Virus record (IMG/VR): IMGVR_UViG_3300048590_001406
Location: 1-31,741 of that record
Direction: 5' to 3' (one strand)
Length of the DNA stretch: 31,741 nt
Source: a virus
A program made the position numbers and the translations under genes. Within the stretch, counting starts at the first letter, position 1, and each line of letters opens with the position of its first letter. The notes beneath the pieces are model-generated. The model was not told the DNA's origin and did not search any database. It saw only the letters and a program-made list of their open reading frames with translations. This document shows positions 1-7,841 of this stretch, piece after piece.

Positions 1-504
1 ATGTCCAAAGAGCTTAACCCGAAACAGTTGTTGTTTTGTAATGAGTACATTGTTGATTTCAATGGAACTCAGGCAGCTATGCGCGCCGGTTACACTAAGG
101 CAAACGCTTCCAGTCTCGCTTATCAGTTGCTACAGAAACCTCTAGTCCAAAAAAAGATTCAAGAGCTTTTCAAATTGCGCGCTGCTGCTGCAGGTGTTAC
201 GCAGGAGCGGGTTGTTTTTGAGATAAGCCGCCTGGCCTTTACCTCTCTGAGGGGCGCCTATAATGAGGATGGCTCCTTAAAGAGTTTGCACCAAATGGAT
301 CCTGACACTGCTGCGACGATTTCAGGTATTGATACGACGGAGGAAAAGCAGGAGGACGGAAAGGTGATTACTGTTGTGCGGAAGGTCCGTCGCTACGACA
401 AGATACGCGCTCTCGAAATGCTCGCGAAGCATTTAGGTGTTTTCGATGACGATGAAGGCGAAGGCCTGAACGTTCGAATAACCAGGAGTGGCGGGAGTAA
501 TTAA
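1..504 (+). CDS. terS: Terminase small subunit
   Basis: The 167-residue product should be the DNA-recognition subunit of the packaging motor, binding phage DNA and handing it to the large subunit. The N-terminus (NPKQLLFCNEYIVDFNGTQA, then A-MRAGYTKANAS) is the helix-turn-helix pattern of the terminase small subunit family Terminase_2. The middle is helical and the tail is acidic (about residues 148-158, DDDEGEG). The ATG is the first base of the window, so a start further upstream cannot be excluded, but the family motif begins within ten residues of this Met, which supports it. The stop overlaps the next ATG by one base (TAATG), as expected for a translationally coupled terminase pair. The family call is from pattern recognition. 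Confidence 0.9.
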   Translation: MSKELNPKQLLFCNEYIVDFNGTQAAMRAGYTKANASSLAYQLLQKPLVQKKIQELFKLRAAAAGVTQERVVFEISRLAFTSLRGAYNEDGSLKSLHQMDPDTAATISGIDTTEEKQEDGKVITVVRKVRRYDKIRALEMLAKHLGVFDDDEGEGLNVRITRSGGSN

Positions 505-2021
505 TGGCGAGAATTAATGTTGATATAGATGAGGATGTGTTTCTTGAATGCTATCGTCATTTAATCGACGAGTCGCAGTTCTTTGATATAGATTTTCTGT
601 ATGGAGGCCGGGATTCCGGTAAGAGCCGGCATGTGGCGATGCAGTTGGTAATTGATTGCATGCGCCCGGGTTACTTTAAATGTCTGCTGATCAGGAAGGT
701 ATTGGATACAGTGCGCGGCTCGCAATTTGACCTGATCAAATCGGTTATTGATGAGTGGGGGATCAGTCATTTATTCCGGGTAAACGAAAGCCGGATGGAG
801 ATCATTTGCAAGGCCAATAAGAATGGCTTCTACGGCAGGGGGTTGGACGATGTGGGCAAAATCAAATCATTCAACAACCCCAGTCATTGTTGGGTAGAAG
901 AGGGCAACCAGATTGATTCGACGGATTTTGTGGTGATCCTGACGAGCTTACGGGCGAAGGTCAGGGTAAAAACCTGGTTCACGTTCAATCCGGAGTGCGA
1001 CAAAACTTATACGGAGTTCTGGCTGTGGCAGGAATATTTCTCGCACACAGAGAAACTCAGTTGGGAGTGGGTGAAGGAAATCCCGGTACCCGTCGAAACA
1101 TTGAAACGCTATCCTGATGGGAAGTATCCTGGCAATGTGAAGGTTGTCAACGATGAGTCGGGCGGTACGCAGGTGTATATGATGCTGTACATCCGCGCGA
1201 CACATTCGACGTACAAGGACAATCCGTATTGTTCACCTCAGCGGATTGCGCTGTATGAGAGCTACAAGGGCAGTAAGAATAATTCGTATTGGTACCAAAC
1301 TTATACGTTGGGTCTGTGGGGGTTCAAGAAGACAGGGGGCAGTTTCTGGAAAAGCTTTGATGAAGGGATACACACCGGTTTGGTGGCCTTCAATCCCAAA
1401 CTGCCGGTGCATGTTACGATTGACAATAACGTGCATCCTTATGTTACGCTCGCCATGTGGCAGATTGACCGGGAAGCGAAGCGATTTATTCAGGTGGCAG
1501 AGTTGCCATGTGTTTCGCCGGATAATACAGCTGTGAAGGCTGCAAAGCAGTTTGTGCGATGGTTAGACCGGGTGGCTCACGAGGAGATCGTTTTTATTTA
1601 TGGTGATCCTTCAGCGAATGCAAAGAGTACGACGGATGATGACGGGCGAAGTTTTTTCGACAAGTTCAAACTGGTGTTGAAGACAGAGAAGGTTCGCTTT
1701 TTGAGCAGGATTGAGAAATCAGCGCCGGAAGTTGCGATGAGCGGTTCGTTCATCAATGAGATATATGAATCCAATTTTGAGGGTTGGTCTATTTTGATCG
1801 GTTCGAACAACAGAAAATCTATTGAGGATTACACGATGACCAAAGAAGATATGGACGGTCGCGTGTTGAAACAGAAGGTGAAAGATAAGGAGTCGGGTAT
1901 AACGTATGAGCAGTATGGTCACTTTACCGACACGAAGCGTTATTTGATTTGTACCGTGTTGAAGCGTGAATTCAACATTTACAAGGCCCGCGGCAAGCGG
2001 CGGGGTTCACAAGCTGCATAA
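504..2021 (+). CDS. terL: Terminase large subunit (ATPase-nuclease)
   Basis: This 505-residue protein is the motor ATPase and headful/cos nuclease that pumps DNA through the portal. A Walker A loop lies at residues 34-41 (GGRDSGKS). A Walker B with catalytic Glu lies near 129-133 (CWVEE), followed by a sensor-like FNPE segment. The C-terminal RNase H-like nuclease has three acidic positions in suitable contexts: Asp307 (VTIDNN), Asp368 (IYGDPSA) and Asp476 (FTDTKRY). Length and motif order fit the Terminase_3/PBSX-type large terminases. The start overlaps the terS stop. The motifs are seen directly, while the metal-binding assignment of the aspartates is by analogy with the family. Confidence 0.96.
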   Translation: MARINVDIDEDVFLECYRHLIDESQFFDIDFLYGGRDSGKSRHVAMQLVIDCMRPGYFKCLLIRKVLDTVRGSQFDLIKSVIDEWGISHLFRVNESRMEIICKANKNGFYGRGLDDVGKIKSFNNPSHCWVEEGNQIDSTDFVVILTSLRAKVRVKTWFTFNPECDKTYTEFWLWQEYFSHTEKLSWEWVKEIPVPVETLKRYPDGKYPGNVKVVNDESGGTQVYMMLYIRATHSTYKDNPYCSPQRIALYESYKGSKNNSYWYQTYTLGLWGFKKTGGSFWKSFDEGIHTGLVAFNPKLPVHVTIDNNVHPYVTLAMWQIDREAKRFIQVAELPCVSPDNTAVKAAKQFVRWLDRVAHEEIVFIYGDPSANAKSTTDDDGRSFFDKFKLVLKTEKVRFLSRIEKSAPEVAMSGSFINEIYESNFEGWSILIGSNNRKSIEDYTMTKEDMDGRVLKQKVKDKESGITYEQYGHFTDTKRYLICTVLKREFNIYKARGKRRGSQAA

Positions 2022-2030
2022 TCAACAACC

Positions 2031-3725
2031 ATGATACTAAGTTCCGAGCAATTGACGAAGGTGATCATTGAAAATCCCAACCGAGATAAGGTAAGGTCGG
2101 CCCGGGAGTACAATGATCTGCTGCGTAAGCACATGTATGGCGATGGCTTGGAGACTTCGCTAACGAAGATTCCCGGGTTTGAAAAACAGGAGATCCGCGA
2201 CGCCCGGGCCAAATATGCGAGGAGCAATAAGGATTTGTTTTCCCGGCTTTCCCGCCCGATCGACAAAGTATTTTCGGCCAAAGGTGGGAGCATTTATTAC
2301 AACCTTGCTGAGTCGCAGGAAAAGCAAGCAAGAAGACTTGCCGATAGTCTTGTGGGCGGCATGTCTTTAAGGAAGTGGATGGAGGTTCATTGGCGCCCTC
2401 ACTTTCTTGATGATCCTGCAGGGTTGATTCTGGTTGAAATATTGCCACAGAGAGAGGCTATTTTGGCAAAACAGCAAAATCGAAGTTTTGTTTTCCCGGT
2501 ATACCTCCGATCAAAACAGGTTTACGACTATCTATTCAACGGAACAATTTGTGAATACCTGGCGGTTGCCGTAGACAAGCGGCAAAATGCTTCTTATGGT
2601 TTTGATGATAATGCAGATTTGTACCGGGTGATTGACGATGCGTATGACTACATCGTCAGGCGCCACGATCAGAGCGTTGAAATTGTTCAACAGCATACCT
2701 ATCCAAATATTTTTAGGAAGGTCCCGGCCATTTCAAATTCAGACTTTCAGGATCCTGAGGGTAAAAAGGTGTTCGTCTCCCTGTTTGATGATATCATCGG
2801 ACTGGCAGACGATTTTTTGTTGGATGGCTCGATCAAACGGGTGCACAAGTTCATGCATGGTTTCCCGAAATATGCTGAGTTTGCCGATATGTGTCCTACG
2901 TGTAACGGGAGTATGTTGGTGGAGGGAGAGGATTGCCCTTCCTGTAAGGGTAGCGGCCGGATGGCTATGGTAACTCCGTCGTCGATGAAGCTTTTGATTT
3001 ATCCGGAAAAGGATGAGCCGGTGATTACGCCCGACCAGGTGGCGGCGTACATCAGCCCTGATAAAACGTATTTCGAGATTTCTGCCGGTGAGATGCTGGA
3101 TTTGGAAAATGCCATGAGTGTCACGGTTTGGGGTACACCGTCGAGATTAAAGACGGCGGGTATGTCTGCAAATGGGAACGGTGACATTAAGACGGCTACT
3201 GAGATTGTAGATGAATTGAAGCCACAGAGTGACCGGTTGTTGCCGATTAGCGAAGCAGCGGAGCGCCGCGAGAAGTTTATCCTGGATCTTCTGATACTGG
3301 TACAGGTCAATAACAACTACGGCGGGTGCAATCTCTCGTACGGCCGGCGTTACATGATCGAGGGTGCGGATGCGATTTGGGAAAAGTATTCCAACGCTCG
3401 TACGAAAGGGGCGCCGCAGAACGTGCTTGATACGCTGCTTTCGGAGTATTATGAATCGAACTATCAGAGCGATCCGATGGCCCTGGCGATTGCTCAAAAG
3501 CTGATGTATGTAGAGCCGTTCGTGCATATGACAGTGCAGCAGTTGAAGGCCTTGGATGCAGACCCGACCGATTATTTGTGTAAGCTATATTTCTCTGAAT
3601 GGCTTGCGCTGGTCAACGATGCAATGTTGCTGGTATACAGTGTAGAGGAGTTGAAAAACCAGTTGAAAGCTTTTGTTGCAGACAAAAAACCACTTGAACC
3701 AAAACCGATACCGCAACCTGCATGA
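2031..3725 (+). CDS. Portal protein with CxxC-x10-CxxC zinc-like motif
   Basis: The 564-residue product sits directly after terL, has the usual portal length and is helix-rich, so it is called the portal: the dodecameric ring at the capsid vertex through which DNA enters and leaves. It starts ten bases after the terL stop. A feature not expected in textbook portals lies at residues 288-309: four cysteines at 288, 291, 302 and 305 in CPTCNG and CPSCKGSG, which is the DnaJ-type CxxCxGxG zinc-ribbon pattern. It probably forms a small zinc knuckle inserted in the wing or clip. The C-terminus is proline-rich (EPKPIPQPA) and overlaps the next gene by four bases. The portal call rests mainly on synteny and length, since I recognise no single diagnostic portal motif. 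Confidence 0.85.
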   Translation: MILSSEQLTKVIIENPNRDKVRSAREYNDLLRKHMYGDGLETSLTKIPGFEKQEIRDARAKYARSNKDLFSRLSRPIDKVFSAKGGSIYYNLAESQEKQARRLADSLVGGMSLRKWMEVHWRPHFLDDPAGLILVEILPQREAILAKQQNRSFVFPVYLRSKQVYDYLFNGTICEYLAVAVDKRQNASYGFDDNADLYRVIDDAYDYIVRRHDQSVEIVQQHTYPNIFRKVPAISNSDFQDPEGKKVFVSLFDDIIGLADDFLLDGSIKRVHKFMHGFPKYAEFADMCPTCNGSMLVEGEDCPSCKGSGRMAMVTPSSMKLLIYPEKDEPVITPDQVAAYISPDKTYFEISAGEMLDLENAMSVTVWGTPSRLKTAGMSANGNGDIKTATEIVDELKPQSDRLLPISEAAERREKFILDLLILVQVNNNYGGCNLSYGRRYMIEGADAIWEKYSNARTKGAPQNVLDTLLSEYYESNYQSDPMALAIAQKLMYVEPFVHMTVQQLKALDADPTDYLCKLYFSEWLALVNDAMLLVYSVEELKNQLKAFVADKKPLEPKPIPQPA

Positions 3726-4003
3726 GTTTTACCGATCGATTCATATTGCTGCCCATTCGGATTTACTCTACTAAGCAGGAAAATCTTACGGGCGTAAGGA
3801 GTTATCACGATGTCGAGATGAGAGTACTGGTGTTTGATATCAGACAGTACTTCGAAGACATCAACGATGAGGACGATCGGGAAGGCGTCTGTTTGATCAT
3901 GCGAAATGGCGATTCCAGTAAAATAGAGTTATCTATCGAAGAATTTGAAAAGCGATTAAATGAGTGGTGGAAAAAGACAGAGGATCAAAATAGTAGGCCA
4001 TAA
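3722..4003 (+). CDS. Small unknown protein of the head region
   Basis: The gene encodes 93 residues and overlaps the portal stop by four bases (ATGA), a sign of translational coupling. The sequence is mixed alpha/beta: a beta-like N-terminal half (RFILLPIRIYSTK, then EMRVLVFDIRQYF), an acidic middle (EDINDEDDREG) and a charged C-terminal helix ending EWWKKTEDQNSRP. It has no signal peptide, membrane segment or cysteine motif. I do not recognise a family. Its place between portal and scaffold suggests a small head-assembly or host-takeover protein, but this is inference. The next possible gene starts inside its last 44 bases. Confidence 0.7.
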   Translation: MSFTDRFILLPIRIYSTKQENLTGVRSYHDVEMRVLVFDIRQYFEDINDEDDREGVCLIMRNGDSSKIELSIEEFEKRLNEWWKKTEDQNSRP

Positions 4004-4160
4004 GCTCAAATTTTATAGAGCATGGTATCAATCCATGCCGGCTGACGAGCGTATTGGCTTTACAGGTCTGTGGGTAGCGGAACGGATCCAGTTATACACG
4101 GAGATTTTAGTGGGGTTTGATCGTGCTATTGGACGATGGACGCGGAATGTGTGGCAATAA
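3960..4160 (+). CDS. Small unknown basic/aromatic protein
   Basis: This 66-residue reading frame overlaps the end of the preceding gene by 44 bases. It is rich in Trp, Tyr and Arg (FYRAWYQSMPADERIGF, GRWTRNVWQ) and predicted helical, with no known motif. It fills an otherwise empty gap up to 4194, and its composition is protein-like, which argues that it is real. The start is uncertain: ATG 3960 gives the full form, while ATG 4035 (MPADERIG) would remove the overlap and leave 41 residues. No function can be assigned. Confidence 0.5.
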   Translation: MSGGKRQRIKIVGHKLKFYRAWYQSMPADERIGFTGLWVAERIQLYTEILVGFDRAIGRWTRNVWQ

Positions 4161-4193
4161 AATTGGCTCTCTGGATAGAAAAAAATAGTCAGA

Positions 4194-4628
4194 ATGACAC
4201 AGAAACAATTAAAAGAGTTGGTTGAAAAATACCAACCGACTGCAAAAGAAACCAGCCGTGAGGAGCTTTCTGAGCTCTTGGAAGCGGAAGGTGTAGAAGG
4301 CAAGGATTTGGAAAAGGTGTTGGATCAGTTGTATGGTGATGGTGCGAACGAGGGTGAAGAAAGCAAGGCGAAAAAAGGCGCGAAACCCGGTGCGAACGAG
4401 GGTGATCAGAAAGAAGGCAAAGCTAAGCCTGGCGCCAAAAAGGGGGCTGATCACTACGAGGAGTGGCATTGCGATTTTTCGCGAGGTAAGGCCGACCCGA
4501 TTCGAGTTGTCCGCCCAGTAGTGAAGATCACCAAGGAAGAGGCCGAGACGCTTAACAATGGTATGTTGACCGGCGGCAACAAAAACGGCTCGTATTACTT
4601 CAAAACGGGCGAAGTGCCTGGCCGATGA
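4194..4628 (+). CDS. Unknown protein with Lys/Gly/Ala repeat linker
   Basis: The 144-residue product has three parts. An acidic helical N-terminal part (about 1-50, MTQKQLKELVEKYQP onward) looks like a short SAP/LEM-like or connector helix pair. A low-complexity linker follows (about 50-85) with repeats such as KKGAKPGANEG and AKPGAKKGA. A compact C-terminal part (about 87-144, YEEWHCDFSRGKADPI onward) completes it. At DNA level the linker carries two exact 17-base copies of ggtgcgaacgagggtga at 4341-4357 and 4389-4405, 48 bases apart, consistent with expansion by slippage or unequal recombination. It overlaps the next gene by four bases. The family is unknown. The context suggests a head-associated or nucleic-acid-binding role, without proof. 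Confidence 0.75.
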   Translation: MTQKQLKELVEKYQPTAKETSREELSELLEAEGVEGKDLEKVLDQLYGDGANEGEESKAKKGAKPGANEGDQKEGKAKPGAKKGADHYEEWHCDFSRGKADPIRVVRPVVKITKEEAETLNNGMLTGGNKNGSYYFKTGEVPGR

Positions 4629-4924
4629 AGACATTCTTAACCATTCCGACGGTACTCGCTGCGGGTACCGATCGGAACGGAATCAGCGAAAATGAGAAAA
4701 TTGTCAAGGCTGTTGTTGACCCGAGCCTGATTGCGTATTACTTCGAAGCCCGTCGCGGAGGCGTAATTATTGGGTTCGCGAACGGAGTTGAACTGTATTG
4801 CATGCTTGATAAAGCGGATTTTGAGAAACTGCTTCGCGAGTTCTACTCCCAGACCAAACAAAAAGTCAAACAAGCGGCGCCATTATTTCTTTTTGACGTT
4901 GATTTCGAAAAAAAAAGTAGCTGA
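4625..4924 (+). CDS. Small unknown head-region protein
   Basis: The product has 99 residues and starts on an ATGA overlap with the previous gene. It looks like a small alpha/beta domain with strands around ALIAYYFEARRGGVIIGF and VELYCML, followed by an amphipathic helix (KADFEKLLREFYSQTKQKVK). There is no signal peptide or transmembrane segment. The pattern of a strand pair around a glycine turn followed by a helix is reminiscent of small nucleic-acid or peptide-binding folds, but no family is recognised. It is coupled at both ends (TGATG with the next start), so it should be co-translated with its neighbours. Confidence 0.7.
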   Translation: MKTFLTIPTVLAAGTDRNGISENEKIVKAVVDPSLIAYYFEARRGGVIIGFANGVELYCMLDKADFEKLLREFYSQTKQKVKQAAPLFLFDVDFEKKSS

Positions 4925-5247
4925 TGAAATCAGTCACATTTCCACAGGCGAACTGTAAGCTCGCCGAACATCAGGATGAGTACGAAACGCTGCATGTTCA
5001 TGCAGAGGCCAGAATAGTAAAGAATGAAGATGGCGAAGATGTGCAGATCATCAATTCGATGATAGCATGTTTTGAATTGTCTGACGAAGAAATTGAGCAG
5101 ATTGTCAAAAATCGTCGCTTATACTACCGTCAGATGTTGTTTGGCCACAAGTTTCACCCCATGCTGATAACGACCGAAACCCCATTTATTGAACAATCAA
5201 TTGACCAAAATGGCACTGAAGGCGGAAGTAAAAAAGAAAATAGCTGA
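4924..5247 (+). CDS. Small unknown protein before the scaffold
   Basis: This gene of 107 codons starts one base inside the previous stop and overlaps the scaffold start by about 38 bases. The product is acidic and soluble, with a strand-rich first half (CKLAEHQDEYETLHVHAEAR) and a helix ELSDEEIEQIVKNRRLYYRQ followed by an aromatic/Pro segment (FGHKFHPMLITTETPF). It has a single Cys in the first half and no metal motif. I recognise no family. The tight packing with neighbours supports it as a genuine member of the head operon. Confidence 0.7.
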   Translation: MKSVTFPQANCKLAEHQDEYETLHVHAEARIVKNEDGEDVQIINSMIACFELSDEEIEQIVKNRRLYYRQMLFGHKFHPMLITTETPFIEQSIDQNGTEGGSKKENS

Positions 5248-6052
5248 TCTGCTCAAAATAAAGGAAGCAGATTTCGATGCTGCGTTGAAAGACGCGAACG
5301 AGGTTGATCTGGAAATACCGGGCAACCTGCAGGTTTTAACTGAGGAAGAGTTGACAACCCGGGATGCGAACATGAAAAAGGAGGGTGAGAAAGCAGGCCG
5401 GGAGATCGGAATGAAAGAAGTGAAGAAAGCCGCGGGCCTTCCGGAAGATGCGCCGGCGCGTGATCCGGGGAAACTAGCGCAAGCCATCGCAGAGAAAGCG
5501 ACGGCTGATGCCGGTATCAAGGTGGATGAAAAGGTAAGGCAGTTGGACGACCAGGTAAAGCTGCTGCAAAGAGAGGTGCAGGATAAAGAGCAGGCAATTG
5601 TTCAGGAAAAGCAGCGGGCCTCTGCGGTTGAAATCGATCGCGATATCCTGGCAGCCTTTCCAAAGGAACGTGCCAGCACGTTAACAGATCAGGAGTATCT
5701 GACGCTGATTAAAGCGAACTACACGTTCGAGCGTGCTGCGGACGGATCGATCCAGGCAAAGAAGGATGGCGAATTGGTCCGCGAGAAGGGCACGCAGAAC
5801 CCTCGTAAGGTTTCGGATGTGGTAGGAGATATTTTTACTGAGCGCACGGGATGGAAAGCGGAAGATAAAGGTGGAGGAGTGCCTCCTGGTGGCCGTGGTG
5901 GCAGTGGCGCACCTCCTACAGGCGGTTACACGAAACTCAGCGAGATCCGCGAACGGTTTAAAGCGGAAGGAAAGAATGAACTCGGCGAAGAGTTTCAGAA
6001 TGAAGTGTCGAAAGCAGCGGCTGCGAACAAGGACTTTAAGTTTGATGCCTAA
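5210..6052 (+). CDS. Capsid scaffold-like protein
   Basis: From ATG 5210 (MALKAEVKKKIADLL) the product is about 280 residues, highly charged, nearly cysteine-free and mostly helical. A long coiled coil (roughly residues 115-160, KVRQLDDQVKLLQREVQDKE and on) is followed by a Gly/Pro-rich linker (GGGVPPGGRGGSG) and a short helical tail. Immediately upstream of the capsid gene, this is the architecture of phage scaffolding proteins (GP20-type), which fill the procapsid and are removed before DNA entry. The C-terminal helix would be the capsid-binding end. A TTG at 5189 in the same frame gives seven extra residues, but the ATG is preferred because MALKAEVKKK begins the first helix. A terminator follows. 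Scaffold role is inference from position and composition. Confidence 0.75.
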   Translation: MALKAEVKKKIADLLKIKEADFDAALKDANEVDLEIPGNLQVLTEEELTTRDANMKKEGEKAGREIGMKEVKKAAGLPEDAPARDPGKLAQAIAEKATADAGIKVDEKVRQLDDQVKLLQREVQDKEQAIVQEKQRASAVEIDRDILAAFPKERASTLTDQEYLTLIKANYTFERAADGSIQAKKDGELVREKGTQNPRKVSDVVGDIFTERTGWKAEDKGGGVPPGGRGGSGAPPTGGYTKLSEIRERFKAEGKNELGEEFQNEVSKAAAANKDFKFDA

Positions 6053-6070
6053 AGTTGAACAGAAGAGAAA

Positions 6071-6096
6071 AACCCGGCTTAGTGCCGGGTTTTTTG
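6071..6096 (+). terminator. Rho-independent terminator after scaffold gene
   Basis: A perfect inverted repeat cccggc/gccggg (6073-6078 and 6084-6089), extended by AA/TT pairs, with a five-base loop is followed directly by six T. It lies 20 bases after the scaffold stop and should end or reduce transcription of the packaging/head operon before the capsid promoter. Confidence 0.9.
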
Positions 6097-6170
6097 TTTT
6101 ACAAGTGCATGGGAGGAGAGTTTAAATGAGCAATAAATTTCACTTAAAATTGAAATTTCAGAAAAAATAT

Positions 6171-6199
6171 TTTGAGATTCAAATTTTTTCCTATCTTCG
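6171..6199 (+). promoter_or_regulatory. Bacteroidota-type promoter for the capsid gene
   Basis: TTTG at 6171-6174, a 17-base spacer and TATCTTCG at 6192-6199 match the Bacteroidota consensus (-33 TTTG, -7 TAnnTTTG) with one mismatch in the -7 box. The surrounding DNA is very AT-rich (6121-6190). It sits between the terminator and the capsid gene, so the capsid would have its own transcript starting near 6205 with a leader of about 130 bases. Confidence 0.6.
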
Positions 6200-6216
6200 G
6201 GTTGTTGTTATGCTTT

Positions 6217-6309
6217 GGCGGTTGCTGGGTATAGCGGCAAGTCACACCGGGGCGGTTGCTCCAAGTCTATAGCGGCGGTAGCTGCAAGTATCCGGGGCGG
6301 TTGCTCCAA
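6217..6309 (+). repeat. Repeat-containing structured 5' leader of the capsid gene
   Basis: The leader holds three copies of the core ggcggttgct. Two of them are exact 18-base copies of ccggggcggttgctccaa (6247-6264 and 6292-6309, period 45). Interleaved are two copies of tatagcggc (6230 and 6269), each leading into caag. Each unit can fold: GGGGC-GGTT-GCTCC (twice), GCGGC-GGTA-GCTGC (6272-6285) and TTGCTG-loop-CGGCAA (6222-6240). The repeats end 28 bases before the capsid ATG. A role in mRNA stability or translation control of the most abundant protein is plausible but unproven. Confidence 0.7.
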
Positions 6310-6337
6310 AAACTCTCGCAATTCTCTTTTTAATCAA

Positions 6338-7357
6338 ATGGCAAATTTTGATGTGTCCAACCTGGTCACTGCACAAACCATGGTGTCGGACAAGTATAAA
6401 GCGCCCGAAATGCGCTTACAGCCTACGCCGGTTTTTGCCATGCTGTCAGGGAATGATAATTTCCTTATTCAGGCAGCAGAGCAGTTGAAAACCCGCGATG
6501 ATCGCCCAATTGAGGCTCATTTGTTGAGTCGTACAAAGCGTGCATCAGGCAGCACTCGTACCCATAACCACACGGGGACGATCGATGATTCGCAAAAGGT
6601 AACACTGGCATGGACTACCAAGTCCGACAAAACCTCCATCAGCCTTAAACTTCTGGATAAGTCTGTTTTCGACTTCAATACTGTACTGGCTAACAAGTTG
6701 GAACAATGTTGCATGAACATCCTGGAAGACAAAGAAACTGAAGCGGTTGCTTACCTGCGTGCGCAACGCGCAACTCAACAGCCCACTCTGAAGGGAGCGT
6801 CCTTCAGCGCGGCCAATGATGCTGTTGAAATCGCGGCTGCCGACCAAAAGCAGTTTTTCCAGCGTCTTCGTTCAGTAGCCCGTCAAAACTATTTCGGCGG
6901 CATGTTGGATGTAGTTGCTGATAGCCTCATGCAGGTGAATGCTGAGTTTCTTGGCGCACAGGGTGGCGGGAATGCCACGAACTACGGCTTCCAGTTCAAT
7001 AACATGAACATTGCCGAGTCGTTGGATCTGAGCGATGCCAACTATTCTGAGGGTTCTGTTTTGGTGATGCCTCAGGGATCTGTGGCTGCACTGAACTGGA
7101 TTCCGAAGCAGAACCGCGTTGGATTTGGCGATTACATGTCTGTTTTGGGTGGTTATGGTGTATTCCGTTACCGTGGATTGCTGTTCGCGCTGCATGGATA
7201 TGCAGAGCGGGCCGATACGAGCGGTTCGAATGGTGACACTCAGGACGTGTTGATGCAGTTTGAGCTTTCATTGGACACCAGTCTGAACAAAGCTCCTCTG
7301 GATTACACAACCAACCGGACGGATAGCGTGATTATTCAGGCTTCTCAACTGTCGTAA
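6338..7357 (+). CDS. Major capsid protein (HK97-fold)
   Basis: The 339-residue protein follows the scaffold gene and has the length and pattern of HK97-fold capsid proteins seen in Bacteroidota phages. It has an N-terminal arm (MANFDVSNLVTAQTMVSD), a long central helix region (FNTVLANKLEQCCMNILEDK onward), and a C-terminal beta-rich part with SVLVMPQGSVAALNWIPKQN and a strand-rich FRYRGLLFALHGY segment. ATG 6338 is chosen although the frame is open back to a TTG at 6215, because the upstream codons are the repeat leader and encode an unlikely RGGCSK-repeat peptide. The gene is transcribed from its own promoter at 6171-6199. No protease domain is fused. Confidence 0.88.
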   Translation: MANFDVSNLVTAQTMVSDKYKAPEMRLQPTPVFAMLSGNDNFLIQAAEQLKTRDDRPIEAHLLSRTKRASGSTRTHNHTGTIDDSQKVTLAWTTKSDKTSISLKLLDKSVFDFNTVLANKLEQCCMNILEDKETEAVAYLRAQRATQQPTLKGASFSAANDAVEIAAADQKQFFQRLRSVARQNYFGGMLDVVADSLMQVNAEFLGAQGGGNATNYGFQFNNMNIAESLDLSDANYSEGSVLVMPQGSVAALNWIPKQNRVGFGDYMSVLGGYGVFRYRGLLFALHGYAERADTSGSNGDTQDVLMQFELSLDTSLNKAPLDYTTNRTDSVIIQASQLS

Positions 7358-7420
7358 GTGATAGTTGAGCCCGCTTTCAGTTGATTCCCTAAACAGATTT
7401 TTTTACCCTCATATCACGAT

Positions 7421-7834
7421 ATGAAAAGTAAGTTTTTTGGTATGCTGCTCTCAGTCGTTTTGGTCGCCTGCGCCTCTTTTGTGGCGCAGGCCCAAAATGC
7501 CAGGCAGCTTTCGTTGGTGGCAGGTGATACCGTCTCCAACACCGGGACTGTGACCAAGTACATCCCGGTTACTGCAGGTTACTCGGTCGTAGCAATGCAG
7601 CCTGTGTTAACGAAAATCGATGGCACGGTTGCCGGTAAGATTTACCTGGTAGCTCGCCTCGATGGGACGAACTGGGTGCGGCTTGACTCCGTTACCAGTT
7701 TGAACACAGCTATTAATACCACGCTATTTACCCGAGGCGCACCCGGTGGCACACAGTACGGCATTCAGGCTGTCGGGTCCGGTACCATGAATGCCCAATT
7801 AAAGGTCTGGTACGTGGTCAAAAAGCACGACTGA
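7421..7834 (+). CDS. Small exported beta-rich protein in the head module
   Basis: The 137-residue product has a clear N-terminal signal peptide: K2/K4, a hydrophobic core (FFGMLLSVVLVACASFVA) and a possible signal peptidase I site after Ala24 (AQA-Q). L14-V15-A16-C17 also fits a lipobox, so export as a lipoprotein is an alternative. The mature part is Thr/Val/Gly-rich and beta-like (NTGTVTKYIPVTAGYSVVAM, GTMNAQLKVWYVVKKHD), compatible with a small beta-sandwich. A signal peptide directly behind a capsid gene is unusual. It could be a capsid decoration protein that happens to carry a leader, or a host-surface protein. Family unknown. A 14-base palindrome, catatcacgatatg, covers the start codon. 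Confidence 0.75.
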   Translation: MKSKFFGMLLSVVLVACASFVAQAQNARQLSLVAGDTVSNTGTVTKYIPVTAGYSVVAMQPVLTKIDGTVAGKIYLVARLDGTNWVRLDSVTSLNTAINTTLFTRGAPGGTQYGIQAVGSGTMNAQLKVWYVVKKHD

Positions 7835-7841
7835 TCAATAA

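Noticed and set aside
5189-5209. TTG start seven codons ahead of the scaffold ATG
   Set aside because: The ATG at 5210 gives a clean helical start and needs no rare start codon; the extra residues add nothing recognisable.
6215-6337. N-terminal extension of the capsid protein from a TTG, containing RGGCSK repeats
   Set aside because: The extension re-reads the hairpin repeats of the leader, the peptide is unlike capsid arms, and ATG 6338 starts a typical sequence.
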